Below are positions 13,606 through 26,959 of a stretch of 64,000 bases of DNA, in pieces. The stretch is from Stercorarius parasiticus (Eukaryota > Chordata > Aves > Charadriiformes > Stercorariidae). A model generated the notes under the pieces. The model was not told the origin of the DNA, did no database searches, and saw only the letters and a program-made list of their open reading frames with translations. How positions within the stretch are numbered: the stretch's first letter is position 1; each line of letters begins with the position of its first letter. A program made the translations under genes and the position numbers. The stretch is taken from assembly GCA_013396915.1 (NCBI GenBank), contig VWZL01005205.1:496001-560000 (forward strand). Direction: 5' to 3'.

Positions 13606-14917
13606 TTAGCATTTCCACGGGTGGCAAGATGAAAGCTAGGCATAAAAATGTAGGCAAACCAGAAACTTAGCCCACTAAATATAGCTTTAGTTGCTGTTAA
13701 CTACGAAGTGTTATATTGTTGATTCCAGTATTGCTCAGTGGGAGACCTGCTCCTGTTCTGTATTAGCTCTATTTTTCCATATGTTAGCCTTCATTCCTAT
13801 CTTCTTTTCTCTGTTTCAGCATTTTTGTTTCTCCCCTATCCTGTCTGCCAAAATGAAAGTAATGAAATAGTTAATATCAGTATGTTAAGCATCACAGACT
13901 TGCATGAGCCTAACATTCAAAGGAGATTAATAGAGCAGGATAAGTTATATTTATTTCTCTTCAAACAAGCGTCTCAGCCTGCCTGTTTTGCAGGCTCCAG
14001 AATGCAGTAGGATAGTGGTTTATAACCAGCATATCCTTGAAGACTATCCCATATTCACAACAGAAACTCAACAATCTTAAGACAAGGTAAGAACTAATTT
14101 TCAGATGTGTTAAGCAGTAGTGGACCCACAGATGTCACTCTCTGACCTTGAGAAAAGTACTAGCTCAATTCCTCTGGCCTTTGCAACATACTATTTTAAA
14201 GGATATTGGCAGCTTCAAGAGAAAAGTGTACTAGATCTGTAAAAAATTAGTAATTAATAATCACAAAGGGCTGAAGAAATTTATATTTCAATCCTCGGAG
14301 ACAGACCTTGGAGTTCAAATCAATATCAGAAAGTCCTCATCACACTTTCTGAGGGATTTTTATGATAAAGCCTGATCTTTCTGTTATCCTGTCTTTGCAT
14401 TCAGGAGTCATTATCATGGCTTATTCTGAATGCAGAATTCTGCATTCTGCCAAGAAGCAATATGAAAAAAAACAGCACAACGAAAGCAAAAGACAGCCCA
14501 CCTTGAACCAAGGCAACATTGTGTTGCAGGGCCTTAGCAACCTGAAGCCGAACAGAGCCCCTTTGTGTTAACAGAGCATAAACTCAAGTAGAGATGATAG
14601 TGGGTTGTTTACAGAATCTCATCAGGTGTTTCTTGCAAAAAAAGCTTTGAAGGTTGCTGTAAGACTTGCTGTTAAACGAGCACAAAATAGCATTTTCAAT
14701 CAATATATTTGATAGTCTGCTTATATCTAGAATTTTTTAAATGCAGTAAAAATTCCAGTATCATGCAGGAAGAGCTCAAGTATTTTGGTTTCTTCAAATC
14801 TGCTGGTTTTTAGGACACAAGCTGCAACTAGCCTTATAAGCTACAGATTTTGGCACAGAAGTCCATCTGTGGCGTATTTGAACCTTTATTCAACAAAGAA
14901 GCAGAATTAAAGCTTTA

Positions 14918-14931
14918 TCACTAGATGGCAG
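14918..14931 (+). promoter_or_regulatory. CTCF-like binding motif
   Basis: TCACTAGATGGCAG matches the vertebrate CTCF core CCAC-N-AG-R-K-GGCAG at all but the first position. A motif match alone does not show occupancy. It is in the same orientation as the stronger site at 22382. Confidence 0.4.
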
Positions 14932-17058
14932 TATGGCTTACGACACAGATGTCTCTACTGGATTTTCAGTCTGCTCTGAAAGGCCATGTCTGCTCTGGAG
15001 GAACGTTCACAGAAATTCAGACCGGTTTTAGAACCGCCTCAGCATGCTCACCAGGGGAGTCACAAGGATAACCATGGGCACTAGAATCCTGCATTAATGG
15101 TGCATGCAATTGGTTTTTAAACTTTGTGCAAATTTTGTCAAAGCATTTTCTCTCTGAGGACCCAAATATTGGGAAATACAAACAATTCCAGATTGTTGTA
15201 AAATATGCAGTGAGATGTTACTGTGAATGAAACACATCAAAGCATAGCTGAAGCCCAAAAATGTACTTATATGCAAAGCAAGCTGGCTTTTCTCATATTT
15301 TAAGACAAGAATTGCATCCTTCTCTGCTTCACACATTTTCAAACTCTTTCTGTTCTTGCAGAGTGTGGCAAATCATATACACTGCACTGATGTAAGGAAA
15401 AAATCACTCAAATGCTGGTTTCTCATGTCTGCCTTTGAGATTCTTTAAGACAAAATCCTTGTTTGCTTGGCTTACTGGGGTAGAAAACAGCTTAACACCA
15501 TCACCAGATAGCTGTCTGTTCCATCTAACTCTTCTGTTCAGGAAAATCGGTGGAGATACAGGGCAATGTGCTGGAGAAACCATTGTATCTAAAAGATGGA
15601 GGGGTGTCTACTGTTTTACAGACAGCAGTGAATCAGGATTTCTGGCTATTAATCCCATCTCATATGACCTGGGGCAAACTACATAATCTGTATTTAAAAT
15701 ACAATACTACTGCTTTAATGATGGGAGGGCTGGGGAGCAGCAGTCTGGAAAGCAGGATGCATAATAAAGTATGCTGTGTTTATTCCGTGCATACTGAACT
15801 CTGAGTAACCCTTGCAGTAGGAGTTCCCCTGGCAGGCCAAGTGGGGAATTTGGCCTTTCTTTAGCTCTGCAGCTTTGTGTATTTGCTTCAGTAACCATTG
15901 ATAATCCAGATACAGAGATGTTGACATTACAGAAGTAAAGATGCATGAAAATGAGGAAGTTGTGAAATTGCAGTATCTTAAGAAAAAAAATTAATTTTTT
16001 AAAATATCTTCCATGTTGGAAATAAGAAAAAGTTGTGTTGGCATTTTCAGTAGAAACAGTCTGTTTCAGAATGAAAAGATGCATTTCAGTGTATTGGAAT
16101 GACCTAGAGAGTTTTCTTTTGAGACATACGAAACACTTATCTGTGTTTCTAAATGGGGAATTGTCTTATTGCAGCTGAAAGTTAACCCCTTGCTCAGCAC
16201 TCATTGCTAGCCTGTTTTTTTCATCGTATGTATCATGCAGTAAACTCTGCAATATATTAAACAAAATGCTATGCGTATCCCAAACGAGAGGGAAGAGGTG
16301 ATGAGAGTAGGACTGCTACAGTCATTAAAAGGCACTTGTATATAATGCATTCATGGATTTGAAAACAAACATTTCAGATGTTTTAAAAAATGTGTTTGTT
16401 TTAAAGCAAAGAAAAAATAAATATTTGTGTTTTTTCCAGTATTAACTGTGGTTAAAAAAATCCAGAAGCAGCATGGATAAACTTTTTTATATGTAAGCTA
16501 TGTATAAGCTTGCATGTTGAACAGAGATAATGTAATTCCACATCTACACTGCAAGATAGAAATATTTTCTAAGGAGGTAGCTTTAGTTATGATAAAACTA
16601 GGTTGGCTATGGATATGGGAACAATTTAGACTAGACAAAGTGCTGGGGATATTTGAGACCCTTACATGTCTCTCTGGGTTGCTGTCACTCTCAGCACGTT
16701 GATTCCTTAAAATAAAGGAAAAACAAGACAAAGACAGAACCTTTTAATGTCTTCATTCTTCCTTGAAACAGTACTTAATACTAATGAGTTTTTAAACAGT
16801 GTAAGGCAGAAGCAGAGACAAATGGAAAAATCCTGTGTCCCTGTCCTTCAAAATGTGGTCATTTTTTTTGAATGACTCCTCACCAAGGTGAAGAAATCTT
16901 TTGTGTTAAATAAATATGACAAAAAGTTCTACAAAATCCTGAACGCCTTCAATTCCTGTTAGATTCTCAATACAACAAAATATGTTGTCTCACAAGACAA
17001 AATAGTAGTCTTTTATTAAGTAGATAATGTTTGCTGTTAAAAATTCATCATTTTCTTC

Positions 17059-17102
17059 CTTATTATCCATAGGCTACACACCAGTAGCCTATGTTTAATA
17101 AG
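17059..17102. repeat. Near-perfect 44-nt inverted repeat (hairpin)
   Basis: CTTATTA (17059-17065) pairs with TAATAAG (17096-17102). After a 2x2 internal loop, CATAGGCTAC (17068-17077) pairs with GTAGCCTATG (17084-17093) around the 6-base loop ACACCA. That gives 17 Watson-Crick pairs in a 44-base span. It is too short for a typical pre-miRNA and has no terminator role in this context. It may be a palindrome remnant of a small transposon. No family recognised. Confidence 0.75.
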
Positions 17103-20100
17103 TCAATAATGTGAGTAAAATTGAGAGAGGGAAATAATTTGTTTATAACTTCCTTTTTTTAAAGAACTTTCTGTTTCACATGTTCCTTATATTATATGTC
17201 TATAGATATTGAAAACCTCTCTTCCATATAGTAGATAGCAATTAAAAAAATGATTTACTCTTTTATAACCTGATTTGTTTGGGAAGAAACAGAGCAGCTC
17301 TTACCAGAATTCCTACAGAAAAACAAGTTGAAACATGGTGTTGTGTATTGTTCTTTATTGACTTCAGTAGACTTAGTTAAAGGCAAGCTCTGTGCAACAT
17401 TTCTTCAAGAAAGCCTAAATCAACATCGTGTACATTAAACCATCAGTTGCTTAGTTTCTCAGGTGGAGCAAAGCATTCTGTGATTGTTACACTGGAGTGA
17501 ATACTGCCTGCTACCATGCAGTTGCAGGGTGCTGCAGAAGAGGTATGTGAGAAGTAGGAATAGCTGTAAAATATGCAAGTTGGTTCAGCGCATATGAAAA
17601 TGCGAGCTCTAGGACTGCTTTCAGCAAGTTATCCAGCTATCATGAGAGGCCTGTTGCCACCAGAGTCCATGCAGAACTCCAGTTTATGTCGTAGAAGCAG
17701 GATAAGTTCCTGAAACACAGAGTCCTGGCTTCATCCCATGTTCATCCTGCTGCCTTCTAAGCCTACTTTGAATAAATTACTGTACAAATTTTGTAGGTAA
17801 CTGTAGATGTAGAGAGGAGACTTCTGGAGTCTAATACTTTCCAAATACATTGTGGCTAAGAAAGAATTTGATTTTTTTTCTTGGTGGTGGTGCTGGCGCG
17901 TGGTAGTGACAGCCTGTTGCATTCAGTTACTGTCATGGTAGAACAAGTTGCCCTCCCTGCTATCAGTTCCCACTAATTTTAAATGCAGGTACAGTGCACA
18001 TTCATTTTATGTTGGTACACAGGGTTTTTTCCCTCCTTTTGGTGATGACTGAGGATTGCTTAGAAGACCACAGCCATGTGACAAAAGTCTCCAAATTAGA
18101 CTAGATTACCTTGAAGATAAGCTCCCATTTGGAGGTATGTTGTCCTGATGTGTCAGCAAGTACAATCATATAGATACTATCAAGTAATAAAATCTTTACA
18201 ACACATCACGTGGACTGTGTAGATAAAGGGGAGATGATTATTGGTTTTTGGTCAGAAAGGTCCAAAAGAGTAGTTGTAATGATTCCTATCTTTAGCGTTG
18301 TCAGTTACTAACTTTATTAGAACTACAGTACTTTCTGTTAGGGACTTCTAGTATAACTATATGGAACAAAGAAATATATAGAGGTAGTATCTTTAACTCA
18401 GTTTGCTTTTACCAGAAGACTGTGCAGATAAGGTTGAATTATATATTTCATTTTAGTAACATTTTTTAAAATTGTCTGTATTAGACTAAAACCATTGAGG
18501 TTAAAAATGTTCCATCGTGGCTTTTAATCCAAAGATGATATTTCAAAGAAATCTTAACAGATTTGTGTGACCCTAATTGATAGTAGCCAAAATTAGTTTT
18601 ACTGTGCATTTTCAGATTACATGAGTGAAAACTAGCATAACAAAAATCTTCAAGTCTTCTGTTGTAGTCATTACTAAAACTTAATGATCAAGTTAGCTTC
18701 CTATATCTGCCCAATTACCATTGATTGGATGCAATTGATAACATTTAGTATAAGATAACTAATTAAAGGGAAGAGTACTGAAGCAAGAAAAGAACTATTA
18801 GATTCACAAGAAGTTGCTGGTATCAATCTTACTGTAAACCCAAAACATTTTAGTATGTCTGTTAATGATCTTCGTTTAAAAGCTGAGGAGTGTACCAATG
18901 AAACTTCTTGTTGAGCTGGAAACTGTTACAGGTCCCAGTCACCTCTGTTCCAAAATGGTTATCTGAAATTGAAGTACGTGTAGAGGAATACATGAATGAT
19001 AGAGGAAGAAAAAGTCTGTCATTTCAGAAGTGTCTAACAGAGTTTGGCATGGTTTGGCCCAATTTATTTACCCTGGCAAAAAAGATGATGTAACTGCTCT
19101 CTAAAGGACTTTGGGGTAAACTCAGAGAAAGAAGTTCTGCTTAAGAGAAGGGGCAATGCTGCCATGAGTACAAACAGGCTTAGAATAGCCATGCATTAAT
19201 TTAAACTAGAAATTAAAAGAAGGTTTTTACATACCAGGGAGTAAACTGCCTGCTACAGTAACAAAGACAAGAAATTGCATAGAGTGCTATCAATTCTAGA
19301 AGACACTGAAATGATAACAGACATGTCCCTCCCAGTTCTTTGTTTTTCTGAATGCGGCAGTGATGACTTGATACACTTGGATGTTGGACTCTGAAGAGAC
19401 AATAAGAAATAATGAGTTCAGAGAATTTGTACTGAGCCTTCAGCTTGCAGAAAATTTTTTCAGTGAACCTGAACTAGGCACACACCACTAGCTCAATTAG
19501 CATGAGCATATTTCTGCTTTTCCTCTCTAGAGCCTTGTTTACAATTATCAGTTTGGACTTCTTTATTCTTTTAATATAGATCATAAAGTATAACTCAGAC
19601 CATGATTACAGTGAGCATTTTTCAGTGGAATAGCCACTTCATGTTGATATTCCACCAGCTGCTTGTTCCCTTCTCCATGCCAATTCTACCGTTATGCCAG
19701 TACAGCTGTTTGTGTGATCATGTGAAGAACTGGATCAGAGCACTGATCCATCTGAAAAATACCTTTTTATTTCATCTTTGGTGTTTTTAATTCAAATCGG
19801 GCCCTCGCTGTGGTTGCTACACTACTGCATAAACGGTTGTGCCAGCATAAAGCAGGCGGTGGCTCAAGAACAGTTAGGAATCACTTGAGCAATTTAAGGT
19901 CATATCCTTAAGCTGCTCTCAATTGCTCTGTGGTTTGCAGTCACCTCTAGGCCAACAAAAGGGGTACATGTTGGTCATGATGGTGCTGTTCATCTTCCCC
20001 TCCTCTCTCCTGTACCTCCTGTTGCACTGGCAGGGCCTGACCATGCAATTGAGACAGTTCCGAGAACTGAAAGCTGACAAAACCACCTGAAAACTAAGCA

Positions 20101-22381
20101 CTTCTTTTTTCTTTTTTTTTCCCCTTACATTTAGTTTTCTGTCTTTTTAGTTGCCTAAACCAGACTTCAGCTGTCCCACTAAAGTAGCACTCGGAGATCA
20201 GGAACACCAGTCAGGGGCAGCAGAACCAAATACTTTTTACAGAAGCTATGCTAGCTTGTACAGCTTGAATGAATCACTTTGTTATCTTGCTCTCTGGGAA
20301 CTACCTTTCTGGAGATCCAAATAGACTAACAGTTTTCCTGATAGAGTGTTTTGGCAGGAAATAATCAAATTTCCTTTTAGGGAGTCCCAAAAATACTGGA
20401 TTTTGGGAAGATCTGTGCCTTCCTCCCCTGCAAATGTTTCTATCTCTGAGCTTCTGGTAGGATTCTTTCTTCCCTGTTTTTGTTAGGCAGATCCTACCCA
20501 TCAGAATGTCACATCTGGGGAAGGACAGAGTCTGTACTGTGTCACCTGTAGAAGCCACGGAGAGCTGGCTGGTGCATTTGTGTTCAAATATTTGAGTCTG
20601 TTCAAGGATTAACTTTCCAATAATTCAGACACATCTGGTTGGTAATTACTTTTCTACTGTTTATGGGTTTAGAATAGTAGCACATAGTACTATACTAAAT
20701 GGATACTTAATAAGGCAACATTATAATAGGACTCCCATGGAATTACACATTACATTAACACCAAATGAGTTCATTCTGAATTCATTATGAATGATTACTC
20801 TGAATACCAAAGGAATTAATAATAATTAGCCATTTACTTTGGAGGATTGCTGAATAATTGCCAGATACAGCTGTCTTAAGAATTTACAAGCTTTCCTGAT
20901 GAAGTTTCTTTCTGAAAGAATCATTAAGTGTAACTTTCTGTTCACTGAAGAGTTCCTGCTTTTATTTTGAATCTGTACTCCTTGTTCAATTGCATTCCAG
21001 TTCTAAAAGCACTTCAAAGATACTCACTCAGCCTAGTTCATTCACTAATGGAATTACTTTCCTTATCTCCGTTTTGTCTTTGAGTGTATCTCAGTTGGCT
21101 TTATACAACACATCTGAAAGGTTAATCAACTTTAAAGCATGCTGGGAGACATTCAAGGGCAGGGTGACTCCAACATGACAAAAAGAATGCAAAAGCGTTG
21201 TATTTATGACTTTGTGGCAAGTAAATTCTGAAAGATATCCAAGGCCTTTGATTTATCTCCTGAAAATTTCCTCTGTTCCTACCAGCATTTGAAGACTCAG
21301 CTGTTTTGCATATCAGAGGTAGCTGACTTGGGAGACAGAGGGAATTAACTGCTCACTTTAGATGAACTTTTCCTTTTGGTATAAGCTTCCCCAAGAGTTT
21401 TACTTCTTTGACAACTTATTCATCCTAGCTGTCTACAACAGCCACACAGTTGCAACTGACATCATCCTGATAAATTCAAATACGTTGAGCTTTTCTGCAC
21501 AACTTCTCATTGTAAATAGTACTTTGGTTCCTGCCCATAGTCCTAACAATATACATTCAAATATGAGATTTATTATGTGCTGATGTTAGATCAGGGACTC
21601 AGGTTTCAAAGTTGGGTAAGCACAACTGTGAATGCATGTATTTGGATTGTTTTGGGGTTTTTTCCCACTCAGTGAGACAACTTCCGTGTAAAAAGCCTGT
21701 GTACCTTAGACCTTGAGGAATAAGGTTATACCATTTCCTTGCATTCTGTCTGCAGACAGTGCTGCTCCATCTAAACATGCACATCCTGTGACAGCTGAAT
21801 CCACTCCATGAGTTTCACAAATGCCAGCAAATAGCATTTGCAAATAAAGTTAGATTCATTAAATTGTGTTGAAGTGTTAGTTCAACTGTAGATGATTCCC
21901 ACTGAATTCAGGGGAGCCAGCATTTGGCCTCTGATCTATAATGTTTAATTAAATCTTTATGAAGCAGTCCTGTGTCTTGTTGATTGCCAAGATAGCAATA
22001 CAAATGTATCCGTGTTTAAGCAAAGGCTAACACTATATGACATGTCAGTGATCCTATAAACCAATGCTTAGGAAGTCATCTTCATTTAGAACTATGTCCC
22101 AAAATGAAACATATGAAGATAATTGCTTGTATAAATACCGAAATATTTTTATATATTATATAACTGATACATGTAACATGACTCTTACTGATCTGATTAT
22201 AACCAGCTCGGGGGGGAAATATTATTTTTTACAGTTAGAGAATGAGGGGATTGGCAATTCGTTTTGGAGACTCAACGGTGGCACGGGGCTGTCTGCATGC
22301 TCTAACTGAAGTCAAGAGGTTACATTGGTGAGGCGGGGGCTCATTGTAGGACATGCTGCCTGGCATACGGGCCCTAACAGT

Positions 22382-22400
22382 TGGCCACCAGATGGCAGAC
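22382..22400 (+). promoter_or_regulatory. Strong CTCF-like binding motif
   Basis: TGGCCACCAGATGGCAGAC reproduces the long form of the vertebrate CTCF consensus (TGGCCACCAG followed by a two-base variable step, then GGCRG). It lies about 4.8 kb upstream of the FABP6 start, on the + strand. Binding is inferred from the motif only. Confidence 0.55.
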
Positions 22401-25400
22401 ACAGTCTCCTATAGAATAATGATATTTTCTTTGACCTACATAAAGAACAGCTGCATCTTTCTCCCTTGAAAATGATAGATAGCGCCAAGTACAGTGAAGA
22501 TAATGGGCACTTTCTGAAAACTGTTTTCAGCTTTTACACCTGAAGCTTTTTATTCTTTTGCCTTTCTCTGTTACGATTCTCACCTTGTGCCAGGGAAATA
22601 TCTTTTATTTTTCCATTGGTCTCAGTTATAATTGTTCATTCAGTTGGATTTGAACTGACTTCTGTTAAGCAGAAGTATAACATAACCAAGGTTGTTTGCA
22701 GCAGTGTGCAGGCTCTACATTGTAGTAGCTGGAATGGATTAAATACATGTACTGTATTTAAAATACGTGTATACATAGACAATTTTATTTTAATTTATTC
22801 TCTTTTTACTAGATAATTCCGGAGTTCTCTGTACCATTTAGCTCAATGACTGGCCCACCAAGGATGAAGCACTGCTGTAGGGGTATGCAAAAGCAACATC
22901 ACATACTCACAGGTACAGATGATGGCACATTTGCTCACAACGTGTTCTGAACTGATTCCAATCCTCAGCAGCCAGGCAGAGCAAGCACATCTATTAACAC
23001 TTACCTTTACTGTTTGGATGGGTGTTTGTAACCTGCTCTGGAACTCTCATGTACAGCGTAGCGTACAACTCCTTGGAGGTGAATAAACTCATACTTAGTG
23101 TGTGGCAAGAGTGACCCACCCAGTGAAATAGTTATTCACTGGTAATTTACTGCACTACACGCTGGCTCTATGCCCACCACATTCTGACTGCAGGGAAGCT
23201 CTAAGTGTTATATAGTTGTGTCGATGTCAGCATTTTTATATCTGATCACAAGAAAGCTATCAATATAATTTGATCTTTATAGATACAGAATATAAAAGCT
23301 CAAGTACTGTTCATATAATCTGCTTATCTTTTTCCTGTTTCACAAAACCGTGGCGTTTTTCTTATCCAGTTTGATCTGTTTTCCAAGGTCCATGTGGTGT
23401 TACTACACCAGTGGTATTGTCTCCCAGTAGGTTTTATGTAAAGAGAAGTTTATGGCTTGAGTTCATTTACCTTCTTCACAGGGTTGAGCATGTCTCTCTG
23501 GAATACTGAGAGCCTAATGCAAGACAGAGGCCTCAGTGCTCAGCTAACCTGAGGACAGTCTCACTGGTCACCCACTCTCCAAAAGCACAGTTGGGGCTGG
23601 ACACTGGTTATCTTTTGGTACACACAGAGCCACATGGAGACAGCAAGAATCTTAACTAGGGACTTGCTCAGCCAATTGTGCTAAGCAGCTGTAAAGATTC
23701 TCGTAGCCCATCAGTGGAACAAGTGTAAAACTCCCTGAGTGACTGTTTGAAAGTAAATGGTTGCTCAGAGCTCTTGTTTGCTTCTAAGGACTTGTTTATT
23801 ATAAGAATGTTTAATGTGCCATCCTGTGGATACTGGGTTAATGCCTGGACTTTCTTACTGGCTGCATCATCCATTCACTGTATCATAAACTCTGATAGGT
23901 CACTTTTTGTCAGTGCTTCAGCTTTCTCATGTATGAAATAGGCTTGATGGTACTTTCCTCTAAATGGTATTTTCGAATCTATGTATTAATGAAATTATTA
24001 GGGTTTTTGCCTCTATTAATGGCATAGAGTTTACACTGTTGTAGCTTAACTGGTATCTACTTAGCTTTACAATACCATAGCAATAAGAACAGAGGCTTCT
24101 ATGTATGTGCAACCACCTCATTGTTTTTCATGCTAATGCTGTTTTTCTTTATATAGATGGGGTCTAAGCATCTGGGTTCAGCTGATAAAGGAAGTTTCCT
24201 TTTCAGTTGTCTGCTCCTGCACAATTGGTCATTGGGTTCAGCAATCTTGGGATTAAGCTGAAGGAGTTTTAATTAAAAAACTAAGTGTCAAATATGGTTG
24301 TGGGACAATCAGAATCATTTTACAGACACTTGTAAATCAAAAGTGCAAAGGAAACAGCAGTGGTGAAACAAGTTGCTCTGTTCTTTCCCTGAATCTTATG
24401 TATTTGTAATTGATACAGAAAACCCCAGTTTTGTACTTGTCTCCCACACTCCTGTGTTTTGAATGCTAATCACAGGACACAGAGAATGTTCAGAGGGGGA
24501 AGGTATGTGGTTCTCTTCTGTTTCAAGTATGGAGACATGCTTTTAATTGCATGCAGACAGCAGATGGTATGGCTTTTGTGGCATCATGAACTCCAGCACA
24601 ATATAGTCAGCCACTGCACAGCATGGTACAATTTAAAGCTGAGTAAATATGGGGAGAGTGAAGGGTTAGAGGTGGGAAGGCAGTAATTCCTAGGACATTT
24701 GTTCCATTTTTATTTTACAAATTGACCATGATTTTGTTAGGCCTCACTCTTGTTCACTTTCTGCATCTGTTCTAGAAAACTGCTTTCCTGCCAGGAACAT
24801 GCATCCAAATAAATAGTTTTAAAAGGGCTGTTGTCAACTTCAAAAACCACATCTCCCTTTGAAAGTTTTTTGTCTTCTTTCATAAGAAGATATAAGATTT
24901 TGAAGTTACTTTCTCACAGACTTCAGAAGAGGAAGTAGGTAAAAAAAAACCCAGAAATAATATAAACTCACAACTAATAACAAAACACGAGTCACAAAAC
25001 TGACTTGGAATTTTCTGAAGCTTCTTCTGGTTAGAAAATTCTTTTCCATTAGAAGTCCCCTCCTCTCCTGATTCAGACTTTTCACCCATCAGTCAGTGTG
25101 TTATTCTGGAATCCCTCTCATTTTCCCCCTGTAAGGAAAAGTTTTTAAAGTGCAAAAATTTTCCTAAGACAGGAGATGTTTTCCTATTCAAACCTCATAT
25201 GCCCTGCATATTCTGTATTTGCTTTAAAGGCTGCATAACTTAACGGACAGCAGAGGCTTTGCATGGAAGAAAGCAGCTTAGTAAGTAAAATAAAAAATTA
25301 AGACAAATTAGAGAGGATTTTTTTCATTGAGTTGCAACATACCCTGACAAGTAATATGCCATTAAGTATTTATGTATATATAGAGAGAGCAAATAAAATC

Positions 25401-26959
25401 TTATCCCCCTCCAACAGATACTAATTTAAGGAGTTACTGTGCACACTGGTATGCTGTGACAAAACAGTTGAGTACAAGCTGTCTTATTTCTAACTCCTCT
25501 TGAATTTAATGCTGGTATGACATAATTACATCCAGTCACGAATCTGTGAGGCTACATCAAGACACAGCCAGTAGAGACTGTACGAGAGAGGACCCGTAGG
25601 AGGCAGGATTTGCAAAGAGGCACCATTCTGTCTCAGCTCAGTAGAGCAGTTTGCAAACTACACTATGCTCTCCAACACGCAGGATTTAGAGCCTAGGCTG
25701 AGGGAGGGAGTGTACAACTGACTGTGTGAACTCAAAGACAATGTTATTGGTAATAAAAATGTTAGATGTAGCAATGCTTCTAATTTGTATAGTTTTACAG
25801 TAATGATATACCATGATTTATGATATTTAACATTTTACTGAAGTTTCATCCCATTACTGAAGTTTGTCTCAATCTCTGACAGAATGGAGTACGGATAAAT
25901 CTGTTAATTTGAAATACAGAAATGGTTACATAGAATACATTAATTTGAAACTATACCAAGGAGAACAATGCTGAAGTTTAGTGGGCCTTTGTTTTCCATG
26001 TTTTTAATCATGTTTTAGCCTATGTTCCTGTTCTCCTTCCAGTCAGTTTCTTGACTCTAAATAGAAATGGTTTTTGCATTAGCATGTAGGATTAAATTAA
26101 TTGCATTTATGAAATGGAGCCCACTTTGGACACAGCAAAACTTGTTGAACACTGTCATATATTTCTCCAGAGTTTTCTAAAACGGGGGAAAAACAGATTT
26201 TTCTGTTCCTTCCCAAATTTATTTATTTAATTAAATAAAATAAAATTCCAATCTGTGACACCATTTTCACATAAATCCTAGGAATGTTTTTGTTCAGATT
26301 AAAAATTGTTGGTCTGTATCCTCAGCCAGTGGAGCACTGCCAGTACACAGCAGCTGGGAATTTCCTACCGTGCTATCTGTGTGTGGCAGTGGATTCATTA
26401 GGCATAGGACGTCTCCTGTATGCATTCTGAATTAGCCAGCAGACTCACTGACTTTTAACATATGGTTATCTTACATAAATCAGTGGTCTGCTTTTCCAAA
26501 ATAAGTATATTTCTTGTACTTTGTGCAAACACTTGCTGAGCAATACAAAGCACTATTTGTCCCTTGATATTAAATAAGGTGTGGGAACATGGTACCATGG
26601 ACTAATATAACGTACTTTACATTCGGGTAGCGTAAAATATTTCATAATTCTTCTTTCTGTGTGGACATAAGGTAAGAGATGTGCAGGTGTCATTGCCCAT
26701 ACCCTACCAAAATTACTTAGGAATCTGTGCAGCTTGTTTCTTATTTTCACATTTTTAACTAACACAGGGTATGCTTACAAATAGAGCAAGGCTGTGATCT
26801 CAGGATCCTGCTTTGAAGCCATTTTCTCCCTGGTTTATTATAACATATTTTATCATTATTCTATCCTGAATGTAAAACCAGTGAAAAATATACCACTTTG
26901 TTTAAATATGCACTAAAATGAAAACTGAACGTTTTGTCCTTGATTTCTGCTGATCTCCA
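22401..26959. other. Intergenic DNA upstream of FABP6
   Basis: No gene recognised. It contains a MIR-like fragment (23893-23975), an 18-bp AT palindrome at 26222-26239 and ordinary AT-rich sequence. Distal FABP6 regulatory elements could lie here, but nothing identifies them by eye. Confidence 0.55.
23893..23975 (+). repeat. Degraded MIR-like SINE fragment
   Basis: GTCAGTGCTTCAGCTTTCTC (about 23909-23928) with ATGTATGAAATAGGCTTGAT and GGTACTTTCCTCT is a diverged form of the MIR block that reads GTGCCTCAGTTTCCTCATCT, GTAAAATGGG, and TACCTACCTC. Same order, + orientation. Only this central part is visible. Confidence 0.5.

Larger units (their letters stand above)
13606..22381. other. Intergenic DNA, no gene seen
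   Basis: No coding region recognised. Contents I can name: a CTCF-like motif at 14918-14931, a hairpin at 17059-17102, ancient-repeat fragments near 17352-17395 and 21890-21940 (ATTGACTTCAGTAGACTTAG, and CCCACTGAATTCAGGGGAGC with TTTGGCC). The remainder is AT-rich sequence without visible features. Confidence 0.55.

Noticed and set aside
26222..26239. 18-bp perfect palindrome TTTATTTAATTAAATAAA
   Set aside because: It is pure A/T in an AT-rich region, where such symmetry is expected at low complexity. No further evidence of function.
1..26959. PWWP2A or TTC1, the expected left-hand neighbours
   Set aside because: PWWP2A has a very long coding exon that would be obvious, and no tetratricopeptide exons of TTC1 are visible. 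They presumably lie beyond the left edge.
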